This document shows positions 25,934-33,941 of a DNA stretch of 64,000 bases, one piece after another. How positions within the stretch are numbered: the first letter of the stretch is position 1; each line of letters begins with the position of its first letter. Where the stretch lies: positions 1,116,001-1,180,000 of the forward strand of contig NZ_NEVM01000002.1 in the NCBI RefSeq assembly GCF_002261225.1. Reading direction: 5' to 3'. The stretch comes from Bordetella genomosp. 10 (GTDB lineage: Bacteria; Pseudomonadota; Gammaproteobacteria; Burkholderiales; Burkholderiaceae_B). The notes under the pieces were generated by a model. That model was not told where the DNA came from. It saw only the letters and a program-made list of their open reading frames with translations, and searched no databases. The position numbers were made by a program, and so were the translations under genes.

Positions 25934-26021
25934 GATGTATGAGGTCCTTTCGTTGCGGCGTGGCCGCGCTTTGGCAATTCGATTGGGTACGAGGTAATGC
26001 AGGCGTCCGGCGGCCGGGCCG

Positions 26022-26723
26022 TCAGATCGAGCGGATGATGTTCTTGCGGAATTCGTCGATGTGTTCGCGTATCGCTTCGCGTGCGGCAGGCACGTCCCTG
26101 CGCTCCAAAGCATCGATGACGGCCATGTGTTCCTGGTAGACATTGGCCAGGTGAATGGGATCCTGCAGGGACAGGAACCAGAAGCGGGCTTGTTTCTCGT
26201 GCAGATTGCGCAGCAGTTCCGCCAGCACGCGATTGCGCGACGCCGCCGAGATGGCGATATGGAATTTCAGGTCGAGCGCCATGAGGCCGTTGATGTCGCG
26301 ATGTTCCAGCAGCTCGGCGGAACGCTGCACGATGTCGCGCATGGCCTGCAGGTCGCTGTGGTGCGCGCGCTCGGTGGCTAAGGTCACACACAGCAGCTCG
26401 TTGCTGAGGCGCACTTCGATCATGTCCAGCACGTCGTTCAGGGACAGCGGCGCCACCAGCACGCCTTTGCGCGGCAGGATGGTCACCAGGCCATCGCTTT
26501 CCAGACGGTGCAGGGCCTGATGCACCGGCGTGCGTCCCAATCCCAGCAGGGCGCCGACCTGCGATTCGTTGATGGCTTCACCCGGGCGGAACTCGCAGGC
26601 AATGATGCGGCGCTTGATTTCCGCATAGGCGAGCTCACGCAAGGCGGCGCCGGATGACGGACGGGGCGCCGCCGCTTCCTGTTTGGTTTCGGCGTTCAAA
26701 GGAATGACTACGGAGCGCGACAT
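26022..26723 (-). CDS. GntR-family regulator, FadR/VanR (FCD) subgroup
   Basis: This 233-residue regulator has an N-terminal winged helix (about residues 30-95; I-N-E-S-Q-V-G-A-L-L-G-L-G-R-T-P-V-H-Q-A-L) and a C-terminal all-helical FCD effector domain. FCD metal-site residues are visible as D-L-K-F-H-I-A-I and H-M-A-V-I-D-A-L-E. It heads the DUF2848-amidase-MFS set and probably represses it until the substrate or product is present. A dyad directly upstream (26748-26772) is its likely operator. Confidence 0.9.
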   Translation of the reverse strand: MSRSVVIPLNAETKQEAAAPRPSSGAALRELAYAEIKRRIIACEFRPGEAINESQVGALLGLGRTPVHQALHRLESDGLVTILPRKGVLVAPLSLNDVLDMIEVRLSNELLCVTLATERAHHSDLQAMRDIVQRSAELLEHRDINGLMALDLKFHIAISAASRNRVLAELLRNLHEKQARFWFLSLQDPIHLANVYQEHMAVIDALERRDVPAAREAIREHIDEFRKNIIRSI

Positions 26724-26747
26724 GAGGGGGCCTGCTTCTGATGATCA

Positions 26748-26772
26748 AGTGATAATACTCTGATATATCACT
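26748..26772. promoter_or_regulatory. Operator-like dyad AGTGATA-N11-TATCACT upstream of GntR gene
   Basis: Perfect 7-base arms at 26748-26754 and 26766-26772 lie 25 bases upstream of the GntR start. The right arm is part of a 10-base palindrome TGATATATCA at 26761-26770. Position fits autorepression. The rest of the 26724-27290 gap up to 27139 shows no convincing gene. Confidence 0.5.
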
Positions 26773-27139
26773 AATTCGGCATGCGGGTTTTCCCCAGGCG
26801 GTTTTCCCTGTGCGTACGTGGGCGGTGCCACGAACAGGCGCGAGTGGGCAAGGCGCATCGCGGGCGCCGGCCATGCGCGTGGGTGTCGATGTTGGAAGTG
26901 AGCGACGCCTAGGTGGGGCGCCTGTATGAATGGTGCCGACGAAATCGCGGCCACCTTGTTTAGCGACTGAACCCGCACATGACCATCCGCCCACGTTTGC
27001 GGTTGGAGCCCTCTGAATCGACGTGGTTACAACGCGGGAAGTAAATTGGTCATTAAGCGTGCAGAGGTGGTGGAAGAGGCATTTATGTCGCGTTGAGGAG
27101 ACATCCACTGACCGAATTGCTTCCGCGAGCTTCAGAAGT

Positions 27140-27174
27140 GTATTATTTAATATGTGTGATGTATTAAATAATAC
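27140..27174. promoter_or_regulatory. Large palindrome (13-base arms) upstream of the KfrA-like gene
   Basis: GTATTATTTAATA at 27140-27152 and TATTAAATAATAC at 27162-27174 are perfect inverted copies around a 9-base centre. The run is far more AT-rich than its surroundings. KfrA proteins bind long inverted repeats at their own promoters, so this is a candidate operator. A terminator is unlikely because the stem has almost no GC. Confidence 0.5.
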
Positions 27175-27190
27175 TTTATAGCGCATTTAA

Positions 27191-27215
27191 GTCGGATAAC
27201 TTTTAATTATCCGAC
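27191..27215. promoter_or_regulatory. Second palindrome GTCGGATAA-N7-TTATCCGAC upstream of the KfrA-like gene
   Basis: Perfect 9-base arms at 27191-27199 and 27207-27215 are followed by further half-sites (TATCCGATA at 27221-27229, GTCGGATG at 27240-27247). The repeated TCGGATA element, 44-100 bases before the start codon, looks like a multi-site operator or partition-like binding region for the KfrA-type protein. Confidence 0.55.
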
Positions 27216-27290
27216 CTAGATATCCGATACCTGGGACGCGTCGGATGGACACGGCCACCTAAGCATTCCGCGAGATAGGAGAACGACTTC

Positions 27291-28457
27291 ATGGCCACGG
27301 GTGTGCAAGCTTCGGACGTCTGGGCGGCGGCGGACGCGTTGTTGCAGGCGGGCGAGCAGCCTACGATCGAACGGGTGCGATTGCATTTGGGACGGGGCTC
27401 GCCCAATACGGTCGGGCCGCATCTCAAAGCTTGGTTTCGTGGCCTGAGCGAACGCCTGGTGGGCGGGCAAGGGCGGTCCACGGACATTCCCGAAGGGGTG
27501 ACCCGCGCGGTGACGCAGATTTGGGAGCAAGCCCTGGCCTCGGCCCGTGAGGAATGGGCGCTTGCATCGGCGCGCGAGCGCGATGAACTGGCGCGGGTTC
27601 GGGAGCAGATTGCCTCGGACCAGGCTGCTCTCGCGCAGGAGCAGGTTCGCCTGCGTATCCGGGAAAGCGACCTGGAGGCTGCCGCGCATGCCGCCCGCGC
27701 CCAAGCCACGGCTGCCGAGGAGCGCTTGCGTAACGCCGAACGACAGGCGCGGGACGATGCGGCCGCCCTCAAGACGCTGAATCAGCGATTGGCCGCAGTC
27801 CAGGAGCAGGTCGTCGCCGGCCAGCATGCTTTGCGCGAGGCGCAAGCGGCCGGACGGGAGGCGGTGGCAGCCAGTGAAGCTCGCCACTCGGCCCATGAAA
27901 AACGCTGGCTCGGTGAGATCGACGCCCAGCGTCAGGCGCTGAAGAAGACGCAGGAAGAATTGGACCGGCTGCGCAAATCCACCGAGGCCGCTGCCGCCCA
28001 ATTCCAGGCGCAGGTGTCCCAATTCCAGTCCCAATCCACCCAGCTTCAGGCGCAGGTAGCGACATTGCAAGGGGAGTTGACCCAATCCCGCGACGAGATC
28101 GATGCCCAGGCGCGCCGCGCGGCGATGGCCGAGGCGAATGCCGAGACCTTGTCCGCGCGCATGGCAAGCGCCGCCGAGGCGGCCGACGCCGCGCGAGCGC
28201 AGGCCGCGCAATCGTCCGCTCAACTCATCGCGCAGAACGAAACGCTGCGGGAACAACTGGCCGCCAAGGATCGCCAGATCGAACTATTGATGCAGGTAGC
28301 CGCGCGCGTCAGGGCCTCTGACGATCAAGGCCAGGACAGCAGCAAGGAGAAGGCGCTAACGGCGCAAGCCACTGGCCCCGTCTCGGCGCCGGCCAGCCCC
28401 ACGTCGGCTGACGCTGCCGGGGCAAAAGTTTCAGGAAAGAAGGGGAGGGGCGGCTGA
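27291..28457 (+). CDS. KfrA-like DNA-binding coiled-coil protein
   Basis: The 388-residue protein starts with a KfrA_N DNA-binding domain (about residues 8-120: V-W-A-A-A-D-A-L-L-Q-A-G, then R-V-R-L-H-L-G-R-G-S-P-N-T-V). A very long Ala/Gln/Glu-rich coiled coil (about 90-345) and a Lys/Gly-rich tail (G-K-K-G-R-G-G) follow. AGGAG precedes ATG 27291. KfrA of IncP plasmids is an autoregulated nucleoid-like protein that aids plasmid maintenance; many betaproteobacterial chromosomes carry relatives of unclear role. No plasmid replication or partition gene is next to it here. Confidence 0.85.
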   Translation: MATGVQASDVWAAADALLQAGEQPTIERVRLHLGRGSPNTVGPHLKAWFRGLSERLVGGQGRSTDIPEGVTRAVTQIWEQALASAREEWALASARERDELARVREQIASDQAALAQEQVRLRIRESDLEAAAHAARAQATAAEERLRNAERQARDDAAALKTLNQRLAAVQEQVVAGQHALREAQAAGREAVAASEARHSAHEKRWLGEIDAQRQALKKTQEELDRLRKSTEAAAAQFQAQVSQFQSQSTQLQAQVATLQGELTQSRDEIDAQARRAAMAEANAETLSARMASAAEAADAARAQAAQSSAQLIAQNETLREQLAAKDRQIELLMQVAARVRASDDQGQDSSKEKALTAQATGPVSAPASPTSADAAGAKVSGKKGRGG

Positions 28458-28545
28458 ACCGCTCAATCCGGGACGATCGGCGATTCGTGGCCCACGGCAG
28501 AGAGGAAGCAGCCTGCCTGTGAGGGCGCGCTACGTCGACTGGAAT

Positions 28546-28575
28546 TTGCGGGACCTTTAACTTGCGGGACCTTTA
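28546..28575 (+). repeat. Tandem direct repeat TTGCGGGACCTTTA, two copies
   Basis: The 14-base unit occurs at 28546-28559 and 28562-28575, a period of 16 bases, in the gap between the KfrA-like gene and the convergent peptide ATPase gene. The rest of this 223-base gap shows nothing recognisable. Confidence 0.6.
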
Positions 28576-28680
28576 GTATGAAAGATGAAGGGATTTAAAG
28601 GCTGGATCCGCCTACCAGGTTGTATCACTGGGCTCGGAAGCTTGATTTGTCGTAGTGGTTTATCCGCGCACAGACATGGA

Positions 28681-29796
28681 TCACAGCGGATGGAAACAGG
28701 CGGCCGCTCGTCTATCGCCAACCGGCTCCAGCGCCGGCACGCGGGCTTTGCAATCGGCCTGGGCATTGACGCAGCGGGGATGGAAGGTGCAGCCCGGGGG
28801 CAGGTTGGTCGGCGAGGGGATCTCACCCTGGATCTTGGGCAGGGCGATGCGCGCCCTGGGATCCGGGACGGGCGATGAGTCGCGCAAAACCCGGCTGTAG
28901 GGGTGGCGCGGGTCGTCCAGCACCTGGCGGGTCGGGCCGGTTTCTATGATGCGGCCCAGGTACATCACGCTGACGGTGTCGCAAAAGTGGCGAATCACAC
29001 CCAGATCGTGGGACACGAAGACGAACGCCAGCCCGCGTTCGCGTTTCAAACGCTCCAGCAATTGCAGGATCTGGGCCTGCACCGACACGTCCAGCGCCGA
29101 CACCGGCTCGTCCGCGACGATGAGCTGCGGATCGAGCACCAGGGCGCGGGCGATTCCTATCCGCTGCCGCTGACCGCCCGAGAATTCATGCGGGTATTTA
29201 TCCAGGGCCGACACCGGCAATCCTACTTCCTGGATCGTCTGGACGATCTTGGCATCGATCGCCGATGCGTCGCCGGCGCCATGGACGAACAAGGGTTCCG
29301 CCAAGGTCTGGCGTATGGTCCGGCGCGGGTTCAGGGAGGCATAGGGATCCTGGAAAACGATCTGGATGCGCTGCCGCAAGGCCCGCAACTGGGCGGCGCC
29401 GGCGCTGCGCAGGTCCTGGCCGTCGAAGACGATGCTGCCTTCGTCCGCTTCGATCAGGCGCAGCAGCATGCGGGCCACGGTGGATTTGCCGCAGCCGGAT
29501 TCGCCGACCAGCCCAAGCGACTGGCCCCGTCCCACATCGAAGGACACGTCGTTGACCGCATGCACGATCTTTTTCGCGCCGCCCAGCCAGCCCCCGCCGC
29601 TATGGAAGCGCTTGACAAGATGACGCACCTGCAACAACGGATTCATGGATGTGCTTTCCCGCGGCTGCGTGACTGCCTCCTCGACAGAGGGTTCGCGTTG
29701 AAAACTACCCGGCACGTTCACGGGTGTACCCTCCTGACGCTGCGCGACCGCCTCCCCAAGAGAGGACTCGCGCTTGGCCTGGTCCGGCACGTTCAT
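28681..29796 (-). CDS. ABC transporter ATP-binding protein, DppF/OppF-like
   Basis: The 371-residue ATPase has G-E-S-G-C-G-K-S-T, F-S-G-G-Q-R-Q-R, A-D-E-P-V-S-A-L-D and F-V-S-H-D-L. A C-terminal Cys cluster typical of DppF (P-P-G-C-T-F-H-P-R-C, then A-D-C) is also present. ATG 29796 overlaps the preceding stop (ATGA). The first 50 residues are an imperfect 25-residue tandem repeat absent from other DppF proteins. A later ATG at 29646 would give the standard N-terminus (M-N-P-L-L-Q-V). It is the eighth and last gene of the opine-oxidase/transport operon. Confidence 0.9.
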   Translation of the reverse strand: MNVPDQAKRESSLGEAVAQRQEGTPVNVPGSFQREPSVEEAVTQPRESTSMNPLLQVRHLVKRFHSGGGWLGGAKKIVHAVNDVSFDVGRGQSLGLVGESGCGKSTVARMLLRLIEADEGSIVFDGQDLRSAGAAQLRALRQRIQIVFQDPYASLNPRRTIRQTLAEPLFVHGAGDASAIDAKIVQTIQEVGLPVSALDKYPHEFSGGQRQRIGIARALVLDPQLIVADEPVSALDVSVQAQILQLLERLKRERGLAFVFVSHDLGVIRHFCDTVSVMYLGRIIETGPTRQVLDDPRHPYSRVLRDSSPVPDPRARIALPKIQGEIPSPTNLPPGCTFHPRCVNAQADCKARVPALEPVGDRRAAACFHPL

Positions 29797-30920
29797 GCTT
29801 GCTCCTTGGAAGCGGACAATCCCGATGCTTGGGAATTCGACGTCAGGCTTTGTGTCACCTTGACGCCGCCATCGGGCGCTCTCACCAAACAGCGCACCGC
29901 ATGCTCTCCGCCAATGTCGTTCAACGCCGGCCGCCTGGCCTCACAGGCGGGCTGCCGCAGCGGACAGCGCGGCGCATACGCGCACCCCGCCGGAATCGCG
30001 GTGATCGCGGGCACGCTTCCCGCGATGGGATCCAGGGACGCCGCATCCGTATCCACCCGCGGCATCGCCCGTAACAAGGCCTCGGTATAGGGATGCGTGG
30101 GCGCGGCGAACAAGGTGTCGACGTCCGCCGTCTCCACCACTTCGCCCGCATACATCACCGCCACGCGGTCGGCGATCTGCGCCACCACGCCCAGGTTGTG
30201 CGTAATGAACACCACCGCCATGCCGCGCGCCGTCTTCAGGTCCGCCAACAGGCTGAGGATCTGCGCCTGGATGGTGACGTCCAGGGCCGTGGTCGGCTCG
30301 TCGGCCAGCAGGACCTTGGGCTTGCAGGCCAAGGCCATGGCGATCATCACGCGTTGCCGCATGCCGCCGGAGAACTGATGCGGATAATCGTCGTAACGGC
30401 TGGCCGCGGCGGGAATCTTCACTTCCTCCAGGGCCTGCAAGGCTTCCGCCCGGGCATCTTTCCACGACACCTTGCGGTGCTGGCGTATCGCTTCGGCGAT
30501 CTGGTCGCCGATCCGCATGGTCGGATTCAGGGAAGTCATCGGCTCCTGGAAGATCATTGCCAGCGCATTGCCGCGCAGGCGGGTCATTTCCTTTTCGGAC
30601 AAGGCCGCCAGGTCGCGGCCTTCCAGCAGGATCCGTCCGCCCGCATGGCGCGCGCCGGCCGCGGGCAGCAGGCGCAAGACGGAAAGCGCGGTGACGCTCT
30701 TGCCGCTGCCCGATTCGCCGACGATGGCCAGGGTTTCGTTGCGCCTGACGCTCAAGGAGACGTCGCGCACCGCCGCGTGCCATGCCCCGCCGATGCGGAA
30801 CTCGGTGCGCAGGTCGCGCAGTTCGAGCACGACGGGCGCGGCGCCGCTCGTCTCGTCGCCGGGAAGGGCTTGTTCATCCTGCATCGTGCGAACGGGCGTC
30901 AGAATCGATTCCTTCATCAT
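29793..30920 (-). CDS. ABC transporter ATP-binding protein, DppD/OppD-like
   Basis: The 375-residue ATPase has G-E-S-G-S-G-K-S, F-S-G-G-M-R-Q-R, A-D-E-P-T-T-A-L-D and F-I-T-H-N-L. It ends with the DppD Cys-rich region (A-G-C-A-Y-A-P-R-C-P). Residues 1-25 are a non-conserved extension. It starts with two ATG codons overlapping the upstream permease stop and would pair with the DppF-type protein on the inside of the membrane. Confidence 0.92.
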   Translation of the reverse strand: MMKESILTPVRTMQDEQALPGDETSGAAPVVLELRDLRTEFRIGGAWHAAVRDVSLSVRRNETLAIVGESGSGKSVTALSVLRLLPAAGARHAGGRILLEGRDLAALSEKEMTRLRGNALAMIFQEPMTSLNPTMRIGDQIAEAIRQHRKVSWKDARAEALQALEEVKIPAAASRYDDYPHQFSGGMRQRVMIAMALACKPKVLLADEPTTALDVTIQAQILSLLADLKTARGMAVVFITHNLGVVAQIADRVAVMYAGEVVETADVDTLFAAPTHPYTEALLRAMPRVDTDAASLDPIAGSVPAITAIPAGCAYAPRCPLRQPACEARRPALNDIGGEHAVRCLVRAPDGGVKVTQSLTSNSQASGLSASKEQA

Positions 30921-31807
30921 GAATGCTCCGATCGCAGCTTGGGATCGATGGCGTCCCGCAAGGCATCGCCCAGCAGGTTCAAGGCCAGCACCGTCAACAG
31001 GATCGCAATGCTGGGAAATACCGTCAGCCACCAGGCATCCAGGATGTTCTCGAAACCCTCGCGGATCATGGCCCCCCAGGTCGCGGCAGGAGGCGGCACG
31101 CCCAGGCCGATGAAGCTGAGCGAGGCCTCGGTGCGGATGGCCGAGGCCATCCACAGCGACCCCACCACCACCACGTCGGAAATCATGTTGGGCAGGATAT
31201 GCACGCCCATCAGGCGCAGGGGACCGAAGCCCAGGGCCCGGCCGGCCTCGACGAAGTCGCGCTGCTTCAGGGCGATGGTCGGCGCCCGCGCCACCCGCAC
31301 GAAGGGCGCGATCTCCGTGATGGCGATGGCGATGATCAGGTTCTCCAGGCTGGCGCCCAGCATCGCCGCGACCATCAAGCCCAGCAGCAGGGTTGGGAAG
31401 GAGAGCAGGACGTCGACCAATCCCATGATGAACTGGTCCAGCAGTCCGCCCACATAGCCCGCCAGGATGCCCAGGGACGCGCCGATGCTCATGGCGATCA
31501 GGATGGCGACGAAACCCACCAGCAGCGACACGCGCGCGCCATAGATCAGGCGCGACAGCACATCCCGTCCGTAGCTGTCGGTGCCCAGCCAGTAGTCGGC
31601 CGACGGCGGATCCAGCCGGTAGGCGATGTTCTGCTGCAAGGGATCGTGCGGCGCGATCCACGGCGCGAACGCCGCCACCAGGACGATGGCCAGCAGCAGG
31701 CCGATGCCGACCCACGAAAGCTTGTTGCGCCGCAGGGCCTGCCACAGCGCATTGGGCCGGCGCGAAACCGGGGCGGGCGAGGCGGCGGAGGAAGGAACGG
31801 CGCTCAT
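30917..31807 (-). CDS. ABC transporter permease, DppC-like
   Basis: This 296-residue subunit shows the DppC order: hydrophilic N-terminus, first helix, W-I-A-P-H-D-P-L, W-L-G-T-D-S-Y-G-R-D, then five helices. The EAA loop reads F-V-E-A-G-R-A-L-G-F-G-P, and the C-terminal P-P-P-A-A-T-W-G-A-M-I-R-E-G is typical. It overlaps both neighbours by four bases and forms a heterodimer with the DppB-type protein. Confidence 0.92.
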   Translation of the reverse strand: MSAVPSSAASPAPVSRRPNALWQALRRNKLSWVGIGLLLAIVLVAAFAPWIAPHDPLQQNIAYRLDPPSADYWLGTDSYGRDVLSRLIYGARVSLLVGFVAILIAMSIGASLGILAGYVGGLLDQFIMGLVDVLLSFPTLLLGLMVAAMLGASLENLIIAIAITEIAPFVRVARAPTIALKQRDFVEAGRALGFGPLRLMGVHILPNMISDVVVVGSLWMASAIRTEASLSFIGLGVPPPAATWGAMIREGFENILDAWWLTVFPSIAILLTVLALNLLGDALRDAIDPKLRSEHS

Positions 31808-32745
31808 TGGTATTTCACCCGGGGATCGACCCACCCGTACACCAGGTCGGTCAGCAGGTTGACGAAGATCACGCAGGCGGCGAAGACCACCATCAGGCCT
31901 TGCAGCAGCGTGTAGTCGCGGGTATTCAACGCGCCGAGGATCAGCTTGCCGAGTCCCGGCCGGTTGAACACGATCTCGGTCAGCACCGAGTTGCCGATCA
32001 GCGTGCCGAAATACAGCCCCACGACGGTGACGATGGGGATCAGCGCGTTGCGCAGGCCATGGCGCAGCACCAGCCGCATCGGCCGCACACCCTTGGCGCG
32101 CGCGGTGCGGACGTAGTCCTCGCCCATGACGCCCAGCATGGACGAGCGCGTGACGCGCATGACGTAGGCGGTCATGATCAAGCCCAGGTTCAGGGCCGGC
32201 AGGACCAGGGCGCGCAACTGGCTGGTCCAGTCGCCGGCGATGGTGCTGCCGATCACCGGAAACCAGCGCAACTGGATGGCGAAGGCCAGCAGCATCAGGA
32301 TGCCCGAGACGAAGGCGGGAAAGGACAGGCCCGCCAGCGACAGCACCCGGCCCAGGTAGTCGGGCCAGCCGTTGCGGCGCAAGGCGGCCCAGGTGCCCAG
32401 GGGCAGGCCGAGGATCACGCCGATGAGGATGGCGGCGGCGGTCAACTGCAGCGTCCACGGCAGCACCAGCGCGACTTCCTGAAGCACCGTGCGCCCCGAC
32501 GCCATCGAGACGCCGAAATTGCCGGACAGCATGTCGCGCAGGAAATGCAGGTACTGCACCTGCATGGGCAGGTCCAGGCCCAGCCGGGTGCGGAGCGCGG
32601 CCAGGGCTTCGGCGCTGGCCTGGTCGCCCAGCATCACGGCCGCCGGATCGCCCGGCACCAGGCGCACCAGCACGAACACCGCCGTCAGCATGGCCAGCAG
32701 CGTGGGGATCGCCAGCAGCAGGCGCTTGACCGCATAACGCATCAT
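31804..32745 (-). CDS. ABC transporter permease, DppB-like
   Basis: The 313-residue protein contains R-L-V-P-G-D-P-A-A-V-M-L-G, L-G-L-D-L-P-M-Q-V-Q-Y, G-N-F-G-V-S-M and the EAA loop D-Y-V-R-T-A-R-A-K-G-V. These are all DppB/OppB hallmarks. The C-terminus F-N-R-P-G-L-G-K-L and N-T-R-D-Y-T-L-L-Q-G is standard. Start ATG 32745 (double ATG) overlaps the upstream oxidase gene by four bases, tying transport directly to the oxidase genes. Confidence 0.92.
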   Translation of the reverse strand: MMRYAVKRLLLAIPTLLAMLTAVFVLVRLVPGDPAAVMLGDQASAEALAALRTRLGLDLPMQVQYLHFLRDMLSGNFGVSMASGRTVLQEVALVLPWTLQLTAAAILIGVILGLPLGTWAALRRNGWPDYLGRVLSLAGLSFPAFVSGILMLLAFAIQLRWFPVIGSTIAGDWTSQLRALVLPALNLGLIMTAYVMRVTRSSMLGVMGEDYVRTARAKGVRPMRLVLRHGLRNALIPIVTVVGLYFGTLIGNSVLTEIVFNRPGLGKLILGALNTRDYTLLQGLMVVFAACVIFVNLLTDLVYGWVDPRVKYQ

Positions 32746-33941
32746 GATGCGTGCTCCCTGGCGGCCGCTGTTTCGGATGGCGCCCGCGCCATCAGGCGTT
32801 CCGCCTTGAGGTTCTGGATGGGACGCCGGGTGCCGCCGCGCAGGACCAGGTCCGCCATCGTCGCGCCCACCACCGGCACCAGCTCGAAGCCGTGGCCGGA
32901 GAAGCCGAAGGCATGGAATACCCCCGGCGCGTTGGGCGAGGGCCCGACCACCGGCAGCAAGTCCTCGGTCTTGGCCTCCAGGCCCGCCCACACGCGCACG
33001 ATGCGGATATTGGCGACCGCGGGAAACAGGTCGGTGGCGGCATGGGCGCCCTTGGCCAGCACTTTCATGCGCGCCGTCGACGTTTCCTTGTCGAGGTCGG
33101 GGATGCCTTGCAGGCCGCCGCCGATCACCAGCGTTCCCTGGTCGGACTGCTTGAAGGACAGGGAGCGGCCCATGATGGCCACCACCGGCTTGATGAAGGG
33201 CCGCAGGCGTTCGCTGACCATCATCATGGACGACTTGGCGGCCAGGGGAATATCGTCGCCCACCAGCGCGGCGATGCGCGCCGCCCAGGCGCCGGCGGCG
33301 TTGACCACGGCCGGCGCGGTCCAGCTTCGGCCGCCTTCGCCGATCACGCGCCAATCCTGGCCCCGGCGTTCGATGGCCGTGACGCCGCAATGCTCGACCA
33401 GCTCGACGCCGGCCTGCAGGATGGCGCCGCGAAAGGCGCGCAAGGCGCGATGCGGATCGGCGGCGCCGTCGCGGCGGGCGATGGACGCGCCCAGGCAATG
33501 ATGGCTCAGCTCGGGCAGCAGGCGGCGCAGTTCGCCGGTGTCGATGATTTCCTCATGGACATAGCCGGCGGCGCGCAGGCCTTCCACCCGGGCCTGTAGC
33601 TTCTGCAAGGCGGCGGGCGTTTCGGCCACGCAGATCTGCCCGTTGGCGTGGAAGCCGCAATCGTCGTCCACCAGCGACGCCATGGCGTGCCACATATCCA
33701 TGGCTTCCAGGGCCAGATCGAGTTCGCGCGGGTCGCGGTTCAGCGTGCGCACGCCGGCCGCGGTGGCGCCGGAGGCATGGCGCCCCACCCAGTGCTTCTC
33801 GACGACGACCACGCGGGCGCCGCCGCGCGCGAGATGCAGGGCGGCCGACAGGCCGTGCAGTCCACCGCCGATGACGACGGCGTCATAAGCCCGGGTTGCC
33901 GCCGGATTGCTGCTGGCGGGGCTGCTGGGGGCGCTGCTCAT
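32742..33941 (-). CDS. DadA-like FAD-dependent amino acid/N-substituted glycine oxidoreductase
   Basis: The 399-residue flavoprotein has an N-terminal FAD fold (A-V-V-I-G-G-G-L-H-G-L-S-A-A) after about 20 variable residues. It also has the DAO-family sections R-D-G-A-A-D-P, V-V-N-A-A-G-A-W-A and the C-terminal G-F-S-G-H-G-F-E-L-V-P-V-V-G. It is related to D-amino acid dehydrogenase, sarcosine oxidase and opine oxidase B subunits. It is a second DAO-type enzyme in the operon besides the 35624-36862 subunit, so it may act on the amine released by the first, or be an alternative catalytic subunit. Overlaps both neighbours by four bases. Confidence 0.88.
   Translation of the reverse strand: MSSAPSSPASSNPAATRAYDAVVIGGGLHGLSAALHLARGGARVVVVEKHWVGRHASGATAAGVRTLNRDPRELDLALEAMDMWHAMASLVDDDCGFHANGQICVAETPAALQKLQARVEGLRAAGYVHEEIIDTGELRRLLPELSHHCLGASIARRDGAADPHRALRAFRGAILQAGVELVEHCGVTAIERRGQDWRVIGEGGRSWTAPAVVNAAGAWAARIAALVGDDIPLAAKSSMMMVSERLRPFIKPVVAIMGRSLSFKQSDQGTLVIGGGLQGIPDLDKETSTARMKVLAKGAHAATDLFPAVANIRIVRVWAGLEAKTEDLLPVVGPSPNAPGVFHAFGFSGHGFELVPVVGATMADLVLRGGTRRPIQNLKAERLMARAPSETAAAREHAS

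Noticed and set aside
27140..27174. Long palindrome considered as insertion-sequence end or attachment site
   Set aside because: No transposase, integrase, tRNA or target duplication nearby; position before the KfrA-like gene fits an operator.
28546..28575. Direct repeats considered as a CRISPR start
   Set aside because: Only two units with a 2-base gap, no spacers and no cas genes.
31807..33501. 564-codon plus-strand frame opposite the DppB permease and oxidase genes
   Set aside because: Gln/His/Arg-rich composition and complete overlap with two well-supported genes.
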